Positions 35,163 to 42,685 of a stretch of DNA of 64,000 nucleotides are shown in pieces (within the stretch, counting starts at the first letter, position 1; every line of letters begins with the position of its first letter). The notes beneath the pieces were generated by a model. The model worked only from the letters and a program-made list of their open reading frames with translations. It had not been told where the DNA came from and did not search any database. A program made the position numbers and the translations under genes. Source of the DNA: Actinomycetota bacterium (GTDB lineage: Bacteria; Actinomycetota; Acidimicrobiia; Acidimicrobiales; Ilumatobacteraceae); NCBI GenBank assembly GCA_963169665.1, contig CAUJET010000029.1, forward strand, positions 28,357 through 92,356, written 5' to 3'.

Positions 35163-36413
35163 TCAGCCTGCCGCGCGGAAGCGGACGGGCACCTGGTTGA
35201 GCCCGAGCACGAAGTTGCCACGCCGCTGCGGGAGGGGTTCGTCGGTCGCCAGCTCGAGGTCGTCGAAGCGGCGGAGCAGTTCCTCGAACAGCACACGCAG
35301 CTCGAGCCTGGCGAGCGGGGCGCCGAGGCAGTGGTGGCGTCCGTAGGCACCGAAGGCCACGTGGTCGTTCGGGGTGCGGCGGATGTCGAATCGGAACGGA
35401 TCGGTGAACACCGACTCGTCGCGGTTGCCGCTCGGGTACAGCAGCAGGATCCGGTCGCCCTCGCGCACCTGTTGCCCGTTGACCTCCACGTCGGCGGTCG
35501 CGGTGCGGTTCATGTTGCGCACCGGGGTGGCCCAGCGCAGCATCTCCTCGATCGCCGACGGCATCAGCGATGGATCGGCGCGCAGCGCGGCCAGCTGATC
35601 GGGATGTTGCAGCAGCGCCGCGACCCCGGCCGAGATCACGTGACGGGTGGTCTCGTCACCACCGACGAGCACGAGCATGGTCTCGAACACCAGGTCGACG
35701 TCGGACAGGGGCTCCTCGCCGTCGGCCGGGTTCACCACCAGGCTCACGAGGTCGGTGCCGTCGCCGCCGCGGCGCTGCTCGATCTTCTCGGTGATGTACC
35801 CCCACCAGTCACGCACGGCCTGCTCGACCTCCGAGCGCACCTCGGCCCCGCCCGTGGCGAACAGGTCGCTCCAGTGGAGCAAGGTGTGGCGGTCCTCCTC
35901 TGGAAGGCCCATCAGCTCGCCGATCATGTACATCGGCAGCGGCGTGGCGAGGTCGGCGACGACGTCGCACTCGCCCTGCTCGATCACGGCGTCGATCAGC
36001 TGGGTCACCTTGGCGCGGATGAAGGGCTCGTGGTCCTCCACGCGGCGACGGGTGAAGCCGGCGCTGATGAGCCGGCGACGCCGGGTGTGCTCGGGTGCGT
36101 CGAAGTTGATCATCGACGGCACCGAACTCTCCGGACGGGATCCCTTGCCCGAGCAGAACGTGCGCCAGTCGCGGCTCATCCGCATGATGTCGGCATGCGC
36201 CGCCGCACCCCAGATGCCGGTGGTGTCGTCCCAGTACATCGGGGCCTCGGCGCGCATCCAGGAGGTGAACTCGTCGAAGTTCGCATAGAAGTCCTCTGAC
36301 AGGAGCTGGATCTCCGGACGGGTCGGATGGTCGGGCGTGCGTGTACCCGCCCGGTCGAAGCTGATCCGGAAGTCCTGGTACTGCTCGGCCTCGAGGTCGT
36401 GCGGCTCGCTCAT
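35163..36413 (-). CDS. Cytochrome P450 (second, CYP125/142-like)
   Basis: A 416-residue P450 with I-helix VGGDETTRH, ExxR (EEMLR), and heme loop FGAYGRHHCLGAPLAR. The DxPEHTRRR and HHCLGAPLAR blocks resemble the actinobacterial sterol/cholesterol side-chain P450 group, which is inference from overall feel. It starts at ATG 36413 and is monocistronic. No ferredoxin gene is adjacent. Confidence 0.92.
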   Translation of the reverse strand: MSEPHDLEAEQYQDFRISFDRAGTRTPDHPTRPEIQLLSEDFYANFDEFTSWMRAEAPMYWDDTTGIWGAAAHADIMRMSRDWRTFCSGKGSRPESSVPSMINFDAPEHTRRRRLISAGFTRRRVEDHEPFIRAKVTQLIDAVIEQGECDVVADLATPLPMYMIGELMGLPEEDRHTLLHWSDLFATGGAEVRSEVEQAVRDWWGYITEKIEQRRGGDGTDLVSLVVNPADGEEPLSDVDLVFETMLVLVGGDETTRHVISAGVAALLQHPDQLAALRADPSLMPSAIEEMLRWATPVRNMNRTATADVEVNGQQVREGDRILLLYPSGNRDESVFTDPFRFDIRRTPNDHVAFGAYGRHHCLGAPLARLELRVLFEELLRRFDDLELATDEPLPQRRGNFVLGLNQVPVRFRAAG

Positions 36414-36484
36414 GGCGTGATTCTCACATCACGACGGGCGCCGGTTCGTGCCGGGCGTCGCACCGACCTCGGGGCGGTCCTGCG

Positions 36485-37213
36485 TCAGACGACGGGCTGA
36501 TGCCGACCCACCGACGGCGGCTGCAGCATCAGGCGCTGGCGGGCGCTGCACCGGTCGAGCACCTCGGGACCCCATCCGGTGTACTCGCTCCAGCAGAGGT
36601 GTCCGGGTGCGTACTTGTACAGGAGGGCGAGGCGCTGGTGTTCGGCTCGCCAGGGCAGCGTGCCGTGGGTGAGCGCCTCGGTGAACACCACCATGTCGCC
36701 GGCCTTCAGCGGCACCGGCTTCACGAGGTCGTCGACACCGTGAGGCAACGAGAACGAGGCCTTGTGCGAGCCGGGCACGCAACAGAAGCCTGCGCCCTCC
36801 GGGTGGTCGACGAGCGCCCACATCACGGCGACGAGACCGTGATACGTGCGGTTGCCGCGGGCCACGTAGTACTGCGCCGGGTCGTACGGGGTGCCGCCGC
36901 CGTGCAGGCCGAGCCCGGTGGTGCCGGGCAGCATCTGGATGCCGTAGGCGTGGTCGAGACGCACGTTGCCGCCACACAGCTCGCGCACGATCTCGAACAC
37001 CGCGGCGTGGTCGATCAACCAGCGCAGCTCGGGCGCCTCGGCGAGGAAGTTGGTGAACCGTTGCGACGCGACCGTCGTGCCCGGGACGGGACGTTCGAGC
37101 CGACCACACACCTCCACCAACAGCTCGACGACGTCGGCGGCGAGCGCGCCACGACGCACCAGATAGCCCTGGAGGTCGAATCGGTAGCGTTCAGCTTCGG
37201 TCAATGCGGCCAC
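36485..37213 (-). CDS. PhyH-family protein with His-x-Gly in place of His-x-Asp
   Basis: A 242-residue member of the phytanoyl-CoA dioxygenase fold, recognised by FCCVPGSHK, the distal His in ALTHGTLPW (about 183) and the co-substrate Arg about 194. The proximal ligand motif reads LHGGGTPYD (H104, G106), lacking the Asp that completes the iron triad. The same replacement by Gly or Ala defines Fe/2-oxoglutarate halogenases, but it can also mean a changed or absent metal site. GTG 37213 is the start. It is divergent from the truncated acyl-CoA dehydrogenase. Confidence 0.8.
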   Translation of the reverse strand: MAALTEAERYRFDLQGYLVRRGALAADVVELLVEVCGRLERPVPGTTVASQRFTNFLAEAPELRWLIDHAAVFEIVRELCGGNVRLDHAYGIQMLPGTTGLGLHGGGTPYDPAQYYVARGNRTYHGLVAVMWALVDHPEGAGFCCVPGSHKASFSLPHGVDDLVKPVPLKAGDMVVFTEALTHGTLPWRAEHQRLALLYKYAPGHLCWSEYTGWGPEVLDRCSARQRLMLQPPSVGRHQPVV

Positions 37214-37264
37214 GCTCGGCACTGTAGACGGGGGTTCGCGAAGCCAGCTGGTACCGTCCCCCCG

Positions 37265-38128
37265 ATGCCCGCGTTCGACCGAGAATCCTGGCCCGTCAAC
37301 GATCGCGACGCCTTCCGCGCGTCGGTCCGCAAATGGATCACCGCCAACTGGTCGGTGTCGATCACGCTGCGCGAGTGGTGGCAACGCCTCGCCGACGCCG
37401 GCCTCACCGTCCCCACGTGGGCGACGCCGCTCGGCGGCATCGGCGCCACCACGACGATCCAGGGGATCATCGAGGACGAGCTCGCCCGGATCGCCACGAT
37501 CGCGCCACCGCTGTCGGGTGTCGGCGTGCACCTCGTCGGCCCGACCCTGCGCCACCACGGCACCCAGGCCCAGCGCGACCGTTGGCTCGGGTCGATCGTC
37601 GACGGCACGGCGAACTGGTGCCTGCTCCTCGAGGAGCCCGACGCGCGTGACGACGTGGGCGGCACCGTGTCCACGGCCGAGCGCACCTCTGGCAGCGACG
37701 GCGGCCGTGCCACGTGGTCGGTCGACGCCGTGAAGCTGTCCACCGATGCCGACCTCGCCGATCGTGGCCTCGTGTTCGTGCGCACGGAGGAGGGCTCCAC
37801 CGGTCGCGACGGGCTCTCGTGCTTCGTGCTCGACCTCGCCCAACCGACCGTCAGCGTGCAGCGGCTCGCCAGCGGCGTGTCGGTGGTCGTCGCGCAGGGC
37901 GCCACGGTGTCGGCCGACGACCGCATCGGGGAGCCGGGCGAGGGATGGCCAGTCGCGCAGACCGTGCTGGCCCATCGACAGACGAGCCTCGCAGGCCGCA
38001 TCCGACGCGGCCTGATCGACGTGCCTGCCGGCGAGCGCGCCGGCAACCTCGACCGCACCACGGGCGACGTGCTCACGCGCACGCGGCCGAGGTCCGCGCC
38101 GGCGCAGGAGCGTCGGAAGAAGACGTGA
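37265..38128 (+). CDS. Acyl-CoA dehydrogenase homolog lacking the C-terminal domain
   Basis: A 287-residue protein with the N-terminal helical and middle beta domains of acyl-CoA dehydrogenases: PTWATPLGGIGATTT, CLLLEEPDARDDVGG and the GEGWPVAQTVLAHRQTS connection. It then stops with a basic tail (PAQERRKKT). The final helical domain that normally carries the catalytic base and completes the FAD site is absent. It is probably inactive alone; a partner, a regulatory role or decay are options. Its stop overlaps the next start (GTGA at 38125-38128). Confidence 0.78.
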   Translation: MPAFDRESWPVNDRDAFRASVRKWITANWSVSITLREWWQRLADAGLTVPTWATPLGGIGATTTIQGIIEDELARIATIAPPLSGVGVHLVGPTLRHHGTQAQRDRWLGSIVDGTANWCLLLEEPDARDDVGGTVSTAERTSGSDGGRATWSVDAVKLSTDADLADRGLVFVRTEEGSTGRDGLSCFVLDLAQPTVSVQRLASGVSVVVAQGATVSADDRIGEPGEGWPVAQTVLAHRQTSLAGRIRRGLIDVPAGERAGNLDRTTGDVLTRTRPRSAPAQERRKKT

Positions 38129-38892
38129 CGACGGCAGCCGGCGTGGCGCCGCGCTGCGCCATCGTCGGGGCGGGCCGCATGGGCCGTGCACTGGCGGCCG
38201 CGCTCGCCGACTGGGACGGACCGTTCGGCCGCGGGTTCGACGGCAGCGACGCCGACGGGCAGCCGTACGACGTGGTGCTGCTCGCGGTGCCCGACGCCGC
38301 GATCGGTGCGGCCGCCGGCGCGATCCGACCGGGTCCGCTCGTGGGGCACACCGCCGGCGCGATCGGTCTGCAGGTGCTGTCGCCCCACGAGGCGTTCGGT
38401 GTGCATCCGCTGATGACCGTGCCGGCCACCGGCGCCGACTTCCGCGGCGCCGGCGCCGCCGTGGCGGGCACCACGCCCCGTGCGCTGGCGGCGGCCCGGT
38501 CGATCGCCGTCCGGCTCGGGCTCGACGCATTCGAGATCGCCGACGACGACCGTCCGGCGTACCACGCTGCGGCATCGATCGCGTCGAACTTCCTCGTGGC
38601 GCTCGAGGACGCCGCCGAGGCGGTGCTCGCCACCACCGGTGCCGAGCGACGCATCCTCGTCCCGCTCGTCCGGGCGGCTGTCGACAACTGGGCCGCGCAC
38701 GGTGGGCCGATCGCGCTCACCGGGCCGATCGCCCGCGGCGACGAGGCGACCGTCGCCCGACAGCGAGCGGCGATCGAGACGCGCACCCCCGAACTGCTGG
38801 CGATGTTCGACACCATGTGCGAGCTCACCCGTGGGCTCGCACGTCGTCCGGCGGCGACGTCGGAACGACCGGCATCGAACGAGGAGTCCTGA
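38125..38892 (+). CDS. Rossmann-like/DUF2520 protein
   Basis: A 255-residue protein. The N-terminal NAD(P)-binding region begins CAIVGAGRMGRALAAAL and continues VLLAVPDAAIGAAAGAI. The C-terminal helical domain (about 135-245) matches the DUF2520 dimerisation domain. The layout resembles ProC/ketopantoate reductase-type enzymes, but no substrate is known. In many bacteria such genes sit near pantothenate genes, which are absent here. It is coupled to both neighbours. Confidence 0.85.
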   Translation: MTTAAGVAPRCAIVGAGRMGRALAAALADWDGPFGRGFDGSDADGQPYDVVLLAVPDAAIGAAAGAIRPGPLVGHTAGAIGLQVLSPHEAFGVHPLMTVPATGADFRGAGAAVAGTTPRALAAARSIAVRLGLDAFEIADDDRPAYHAAASIASNFLVALEDAAEAVLATTGAERRILVPLVRAAVDNWAAHGGPIALTGPIARGDEATVARQRAAIETRTPELLAMFDTMCELTRGLARRPAATSERPASNEES

Positions 38893-39347
38893 TGGCCCAC
38901 TGGTTGATGAAGAGCGAACCCGAGGAGCTCGGCTACGACGATCTCGTTCGCAAGAAGCGGGCCGGATGGGACGGCGTGCGCAACTTCCAGGCGCGCAACT
39001 TCCTGCGCAGCATGGTGGTGGGCGACCTCGTGCTCTTCTACCACTCGAGTACGAATCCGCCCGGCGTCGCCGGGATCGCCCGCATCGCGAAGACCGTCGA
39101 GCCCGACCCCACCCAGTTCGATCCGGCGAGCCACTACTACGACCCGCGCTCGGATCCTGCCGACCCCCGTTGGGACTGGGTGACGGTGGCACCGGTGCGC
39201 AAGCTCCGCTACGTCACGCTCGACGAGCTGCGCACGATCCCCGAGATGGCCGACTCGCGTCTGCTGGCACGCGGCAACCGCCTGTCGGTGATCCCGCTCA
39301 CCGAGGCCGAGTTCGACGCGGTCGTCGCCGCCGCCGATCGCGGCTGA
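38892..39347 (+). CDS. EVE-domain protein
   Basis: A 151-residue PUA-like EVE-domain protein. It begins MAHWLMKSEPEELGYDDL and continues with WDGVRNFQARNFLR and DLVLFYHSS, all typical of the family. EVE domains bind modified DNA or RNA bases. The function in this setting is unknown, since no restriction or modification genes are nearby. The ATG overlaps the previous stop by one base (TGATG). Confidence 0.92.
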   Translation: MAHWLMKSEPEELGYDDLVRKKRAGWDGVRNFQARNFLRSMVVGDLVLFYHSSTNPPGVAGIARIAKTVEPDPTQFDPASHYYDPRSDPADPRWDWVTVAPVRKLRYVTLDELRTIPEMADSRLLARGNRLSVIPLTEAEFDAVVAAADRG

Positions 39348-39495
39348 TCGCGTCGCTCTTCGCGGCGGGGCCGTTCGGCCCTGGCACGGGATGCATGCCC
39401 GGCGCACGCTGGGGGTACAGGACCGGGGCGGACGGTTCCGACAGATCGCTCGCCTGGGCGCATCATGCCCGCATCAGGCGCACGGAGGAGGGGTC

Positions 39496-41331
39496 ATGAA
39501 GACGGCTGCAGGGCCGGTGCTCGCACCGGTCGCACCGGACGACCATGTGCTGCGACCGTTGCTCGATCGGCTGCAGCGCGAACCGGAGGCGAAGATCGCG
39601 TCGTACCGCGAGGGCGACCGCTTCGTCGACATCTCGGTGCGAGCCTTCGTCGACCGTGTGCGCTGCTTCGCCCGCGGGTTGATCGCGTCCGGCGTGCAAC
39701 CGCGCGATCGCGTCGCACTCATGTCCCACACCAGGCTCGAGTGGCTGATCGCCGATTTCGGCATCCTCGCCGCAGGCGGCGTGACCGTGCCGATCTACGA
39801 CACGTCCTCGACCGAACAGATCCGCTGGATCCTCTCCGACAGCGAGGCCGTGTTCGTCGTGGTCGAGACGCCGGCCATGGCGGCGACCGTTGCCCTGCTC
39901 CGGCCGCACCTACCGTCCTGCCGCGACGTGCTCGTGATCGACGACGGTGCGCTCGACGAACTCTCCCGGCGCGGTGCGACGGTGGCCGATGCCGAGGTCG
40001 ACACGCGCATCGACGCACTCCGGGCGGCCGACCTGGCGACGATCATCTACACGTCGGGCACCACCGGCATGCCCAAGGGCTGCATGCTCACGCACGCGAA
40101 CCTGTGCGCCAACACCGCGCAGACGATCGACGCCCTCGGGCAGGAGGTGCGGCCCGGCGACACCGGCTTGCTGTTCCTCCCGCTCGCCCACGCACTCACC
40201 AAGGGCAACGCGCTGTTCGCGGTCGCCGCCGGCATCCGGCTCGGCTTCGCGAGCGACATGGGGCACCTGCCGAACGAGCTGAAGATGTACAAGCCCTCGA
40301 CGATCGCCGCCGTGCCGCGGGTGTTCGAGAAGGTGTACAACACCGCCAGCCACACGGCCCACCGCGAGGGCAAAGGCGCGATCTTCGAGCGGTCGGTGTC
40401 GACCGCGATCAGGTGGTCGCAGGCGACCACGGCCGGCCGGGTCATGCCATGGCTGCGGCTCGAGCACGCCGTGTTCGACCACCTCGTGTATCGCAAGATC
40501 CATGCGGCCTTCGGCGAGCGGCTCCGCCTGGCGTTCAGCGGCGGCGGTCCGCTCGGCGAACGGTTGACGCACTTCTTCGCCGGTGTCGGAGTGCAGATCT
40601 ACGAGGGCTACGGGTTGACCGAGACGAGCCCCACACTCACCGTCAACCGGCCCGGCGCCTGGAAGCCCGGAACGGTCGGGCGCCCGCTCGCCGGGACGAC
40701 ACTCGGCATCGCCGCCGACGGCGAGATCGTCGTCCGGGGCCCACAGGTGTTCGCCGGGTACTGGCGCAACGACAATGCGACGGCCGAGAGCTTCGACACC
40801 GACGGCTGGTTCCTCACGGGGGACATCGGCGAACTCGACGACGACGGATTCCTGCGGATCACCGGCCGGAAGAAGGAACTCATCGTCACCGCGGCCGGCA
40901 AGAACGTGGCCCCGGCGCCACTGGAAGACCGGCTGCGGGCGCACGAGCTCGTGAGCCAGGCCGTCGTGGTGGGTGACGGCAAGCCGTTCATCGCAGCACT
41001 CGTCACCATCGATGCCAGCGCGTTCGCCGACTGGGCCAAGGAACACGGTCGCAGGGGTGTGCCGTTCGAGGAGGTACGTACCGACGCGGGGTTCCTCGCC
41101 GAGATCCAGGGGGCGGTCGACCATGCCAACGCGTCGGTGTCGCGAGCCGAGTCGATCCGGAGTTTCACGATCCTCCCGCAGGACCTGACCGTCGAGGCGG
41201 GCGAGCTGACGCCGACGCTCAAGGTGCGACGGGCCGTGGTGGCAGCGCGGTACGCCGAGGAGATCGATCGCCTCTACGCCGGACGACCACCCGGCGACGA
41301 GGAAGCCGCAATGAGTGGTGACCGGCGCTGA
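39496..41331 (+). CDS. Long-chain acyl-CoA synthetase (FadD15-like)
   Basis: A 611-residue AMP-forming ligase. The P-loop IIYTSGTTGMPKGCML is near residues 180-195, the acyl-adenylate motif YEGYGLTETSPT near 375, and the hinge GRKKELIVTAAGKNVAP near 460. It activates fatty acids to CoA thioesters. GGAGGAGGGG upstream fixes the ATG at 39496. The large 600-residue form with EGKGAIFERS matches actinobacterial FadD15 types. It converges on the bacterioferritin gene. Confidence 0.93.
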   Translation: MKTAAGPVLAPVAPDDHVLRPLLDRLQREPEAKIASYREGDRFVDISVRAFVDRVRCFARGLIASGVQPRDRVALMSHTRLEWLIADFGILAAGGVTVPIYDTSSTEQIRWILSDSEAVFVVVETPAMAATVALLRPHLPSCRDVLVIDDGALDELSRRGATVADAEVDTRIDALRAADLATIIYTSGTTGMPKGCMLTHANLCANTAQTIDALGQEVRPGDTGLLFLPLAHALTKGNALFAVAAGIRLGFASDMGHLPNELKMYKPSTIAAVPRVFEKVYNTASHTAHREGKGAIFERSVSTAIRWSQATTAGRVMPWLRLEHAVFDHLVYRKIHAAFGERLRLAFSGGGPLGERLTHFFAGVGVQIYEGYGLTETSPTLTVNRPGAWKPGTVGRPLAGTTLGIAADGEIVVRGPQVFAGYWRNDNATAESFDTDGWFLTGDIGELDDDGFLRITGRKKELIVTAAGKNVAPAPLEDRLRAHELVSQAVVVGDGKPFIAALVTIDASAFADWAKEHGRRGVPFEEVRTDAGFLAEIQGAVDHANASVSRAESIRSFTILPQDLTVEAGELTPTLKVRRAVVAARYAEEIDRLYAGRPPGDEEAAMSGDRR

Positions 41332-41359
41332 CCGGGCACCGCTCGCCATCGGGCCTGCG

Positions 41360-41380
41360 CCGCAGTGGACTCAGCTGCGG
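41360..41380. terminator. Weak hairpin between convergent fadD-like and bfr genes
   Basis: CCGCAG (41360-41365) pairs with CTGCGG (41375-41380) over a 9-base loop. The right arm lies in the last codons of bfr. There is no T-tract. Confidence 0.3.
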
Positions 41381-41841
41381 AGCTGCTGTGCGAGGTAGTG
41401 CTGCTCGCCGATCTGACGGATGAGCTCGATCTGGGCCTCGAGCCAGTCGGCGTGCTCCTCCTCCGACACGAGGATCTCCTCGAGGAGGTGGCGAGAGGCG
41501 TTGTCGCCGACCGCGACGCACGAGGCGATGCCGTCGTTCAGCCGCTTGATCGCGACGTACTCGAGCTGCAGATCGAGGTCGAACTGCTCGGGCACGGTCT
41601 CGCCCACCCGCACCGGGTTGAGCCGCTGCATGTTCGGCACGCCCTCGAGGAACAGGATCCGGTCGATGATCTGGTCGGCGTGCTTCATCTCGTCGATCGA
41701 CTCGTGCCGCACGTACTCGCCGAGGCGCTCGTAGCCCCAGTTCTCGCACATCTTGGCGTGGATGAAGTACTGGTTGATCGCCGTCAGCTCTGCGGTGAGC
41801 ACGTCGTTGAGGATCTCGATCACCTGGGGGTTGCCACGCAT
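41371..41841 (-). CDS. bfr: Bacterioferritin
   Basis: A 156-residue four-helix-bundle iron storage protein. Di-iron ligands are recognisable in [10 protein letters not shown] (Glu18), [18 protein letters not shown] (Glu51, His54; Met52 is the heme ligand) and [15 protein letters not shown] (Glu127, His130). It oxidises and stores iron as a 24-mer with heme. It follows the Bfd-type ferredoxin gene by 9 bp, so iron storage and release are co-expressed. An iron-box palindrome precedes the pair. Confidence 0.95.
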   Translation of the reverse strand: MRGNPQVIEILNDVLTAELTAINQYFIHAKMCENWGYERLGEYVRHESIDEMKHADQIIDRILFLEGVPNMQRLNPVRVGETVPEQFDLDLQLEYVAIKRLNDGIASCVAVGDNASRHLLEEILVSEEEHADWLEAQIELIRQIGEQHYLAQQLRS

Positions 41842-41850
41842 GGGGCGATC

Positions 41851-42057
41851 CTAGGCGCTCAGGCCGAACACGGGCCGGAGGCTCACGGCCTGGTCGGTGT
41901 GGCGCTCGAGGAGCTCGAGCACCGCCGGCTCGCAGCCACCGCACCGGGTGGCGGCGCCGCACGCGGCCTGGACGTCGCCGAGGGTGTGCGCTCCGCGATG
42001 GATCGCTTTGACGATCGCTCGGTCACGGACCGCTTCGCAGTGGCAGATCAACGCCAT
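41851..42057 (-). CDS. bfd: Bacterioferritin-associated [2Fe-2S] ferredoxin
   Basis: A 68-residue BFD-like protein. Cluster ligands are C5 and C7 (ICHCE) and C39 and C42 (RCGGC), with an extra Cys33. Bfd docks on bacterioferritin and passes electrons that release stored iron. The ATG at 42057 (MALICHCE) is chosen; an upstream GTG would place the operator palindrome inside the gene. Confidence 0.9.
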   Translation of the reverse strand: MALICHCEAVRDRAIVKAIHRGAHTLGDVQAACGAATRCGGCEPAVLELLERHTDQAVSLRPVFGLSA

Positions 42058-42067
42058 GCAGGAGACA

Positions 42068-42081
42068 TTAGGACGGCCTAA
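42068..42081 (-). promoter_or_regulatory. DtxR/IdeR-like iron box before bfd-bfr
   Basis: TTAGG-ACGG-CCTAA, a perfect inverted repeat with 4-base spacing, matching the inner TTAGG-N4-CCTAA core of the DtxR/IdeR operator. It lies 10 bases upstream of the bfd start. Bound iron-loaded regulator here could repress or, if promoter-distal, activate the operon. Confidence 0.55.
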
Positions 42082-42182
42082 CACGATGTGTCAATGGGCC
42101 GAACGACACATCGACGAGCGGACGAAGGACACATCCGCTCGATCCGTCGTCCCACGCCATGGCGGGCGACCATGTCAGATCC

Positions 42183-42626
42183 ATGGATGCCACCGATGCG
42201 CTGGTCCTCGCGATCCACCTGACCGCCACGGCGGCGATGACGGGCCTGATCTGGTTCGTCCAGGTCGTGCACTACCCGCTGTTCACCGCCGTCGGCACCG
42301 ACGGGTTCCCCCGCTACGAGACCCAGCACCAGCAGCGGACGTCGTTCGTGGTCGGCCCGTTCATGGCCATCGAGGGCGGTCTCGGCCTCTGGCTGCTCGC
42401 CGCGCCACCCGACGGGCTCGGCCGTGCGCTGCCGTTCGTCGGCTGCGTACTGCTCGCCGCGATCCACGCGAGCACGGTGCTGCTCCAGGTGCCGGCCCAC
42501 GGGCGGCTCGGCTCGGGATACGACGCGACCGTGGTTCGGCGTCTGGTGCGCACGAACTGGATCCGGACGGCGGGCTGGTCGGCCCGAGCCGTCGTCGCGG
42601 TCGCGATGGTCACCGTCGCCGCCTGA
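42183..42626 (+). CDS. Four-helix membrane protein of unknown function
   Basis: A 147-residue integral membrane protein. Helices lie at about 5-30, 55-75, 82-105 and 125-145, with WFVQVVHYPLF and YETQHQQRTSFVVGP in the loops. It has no known catalytic motif and I cannot name the family. ATG 42159 is an alternative start. Its TGA begins a 21-bp repeat. It diverges from bfd and shares a region with the iron box. Confidence 0.75.
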   Translation: MDATDALVLAIHLTATAAMTGLIWFVQVVHYPLFTAVGTDGFPRYETQHQQRTSFVVGPFMAIEGGLGLWLLAAPPDGLGRALPFVGCVLLAAIHASTVLLQVPAHGRLGSGYDATVVRRLVRTNWIRTAGWSARAVVAVAMVTVAA

Positions 42627-42668
42627 CCTTGCCTGATCGATGTCTGACCTTGCCTGATCGATGCCTGA
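42620..42668 (+). repeat. 21-bp tandem repeat with five TGA codons at a gene end
   Basis: The unit CCTGACCTTGCCTGATCGATG occurs about 2.3 times. TGA triplets occur at 42624 (the stop codon), 42634, 42645, 42655 and 42666, spaced by 10 or 11 bases. Confidence 0.88.
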
Positions 42669-42685
42669 GCGGCGCGTTCGCCGGG

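Noticed and set aside
39367..39382. GGGCC/GGCCC hairpin after the EVE-domain gene
   Set aside because: A 5-bp GC stem is expected by chance here and lacks a T-tract; not supported as a terminator.
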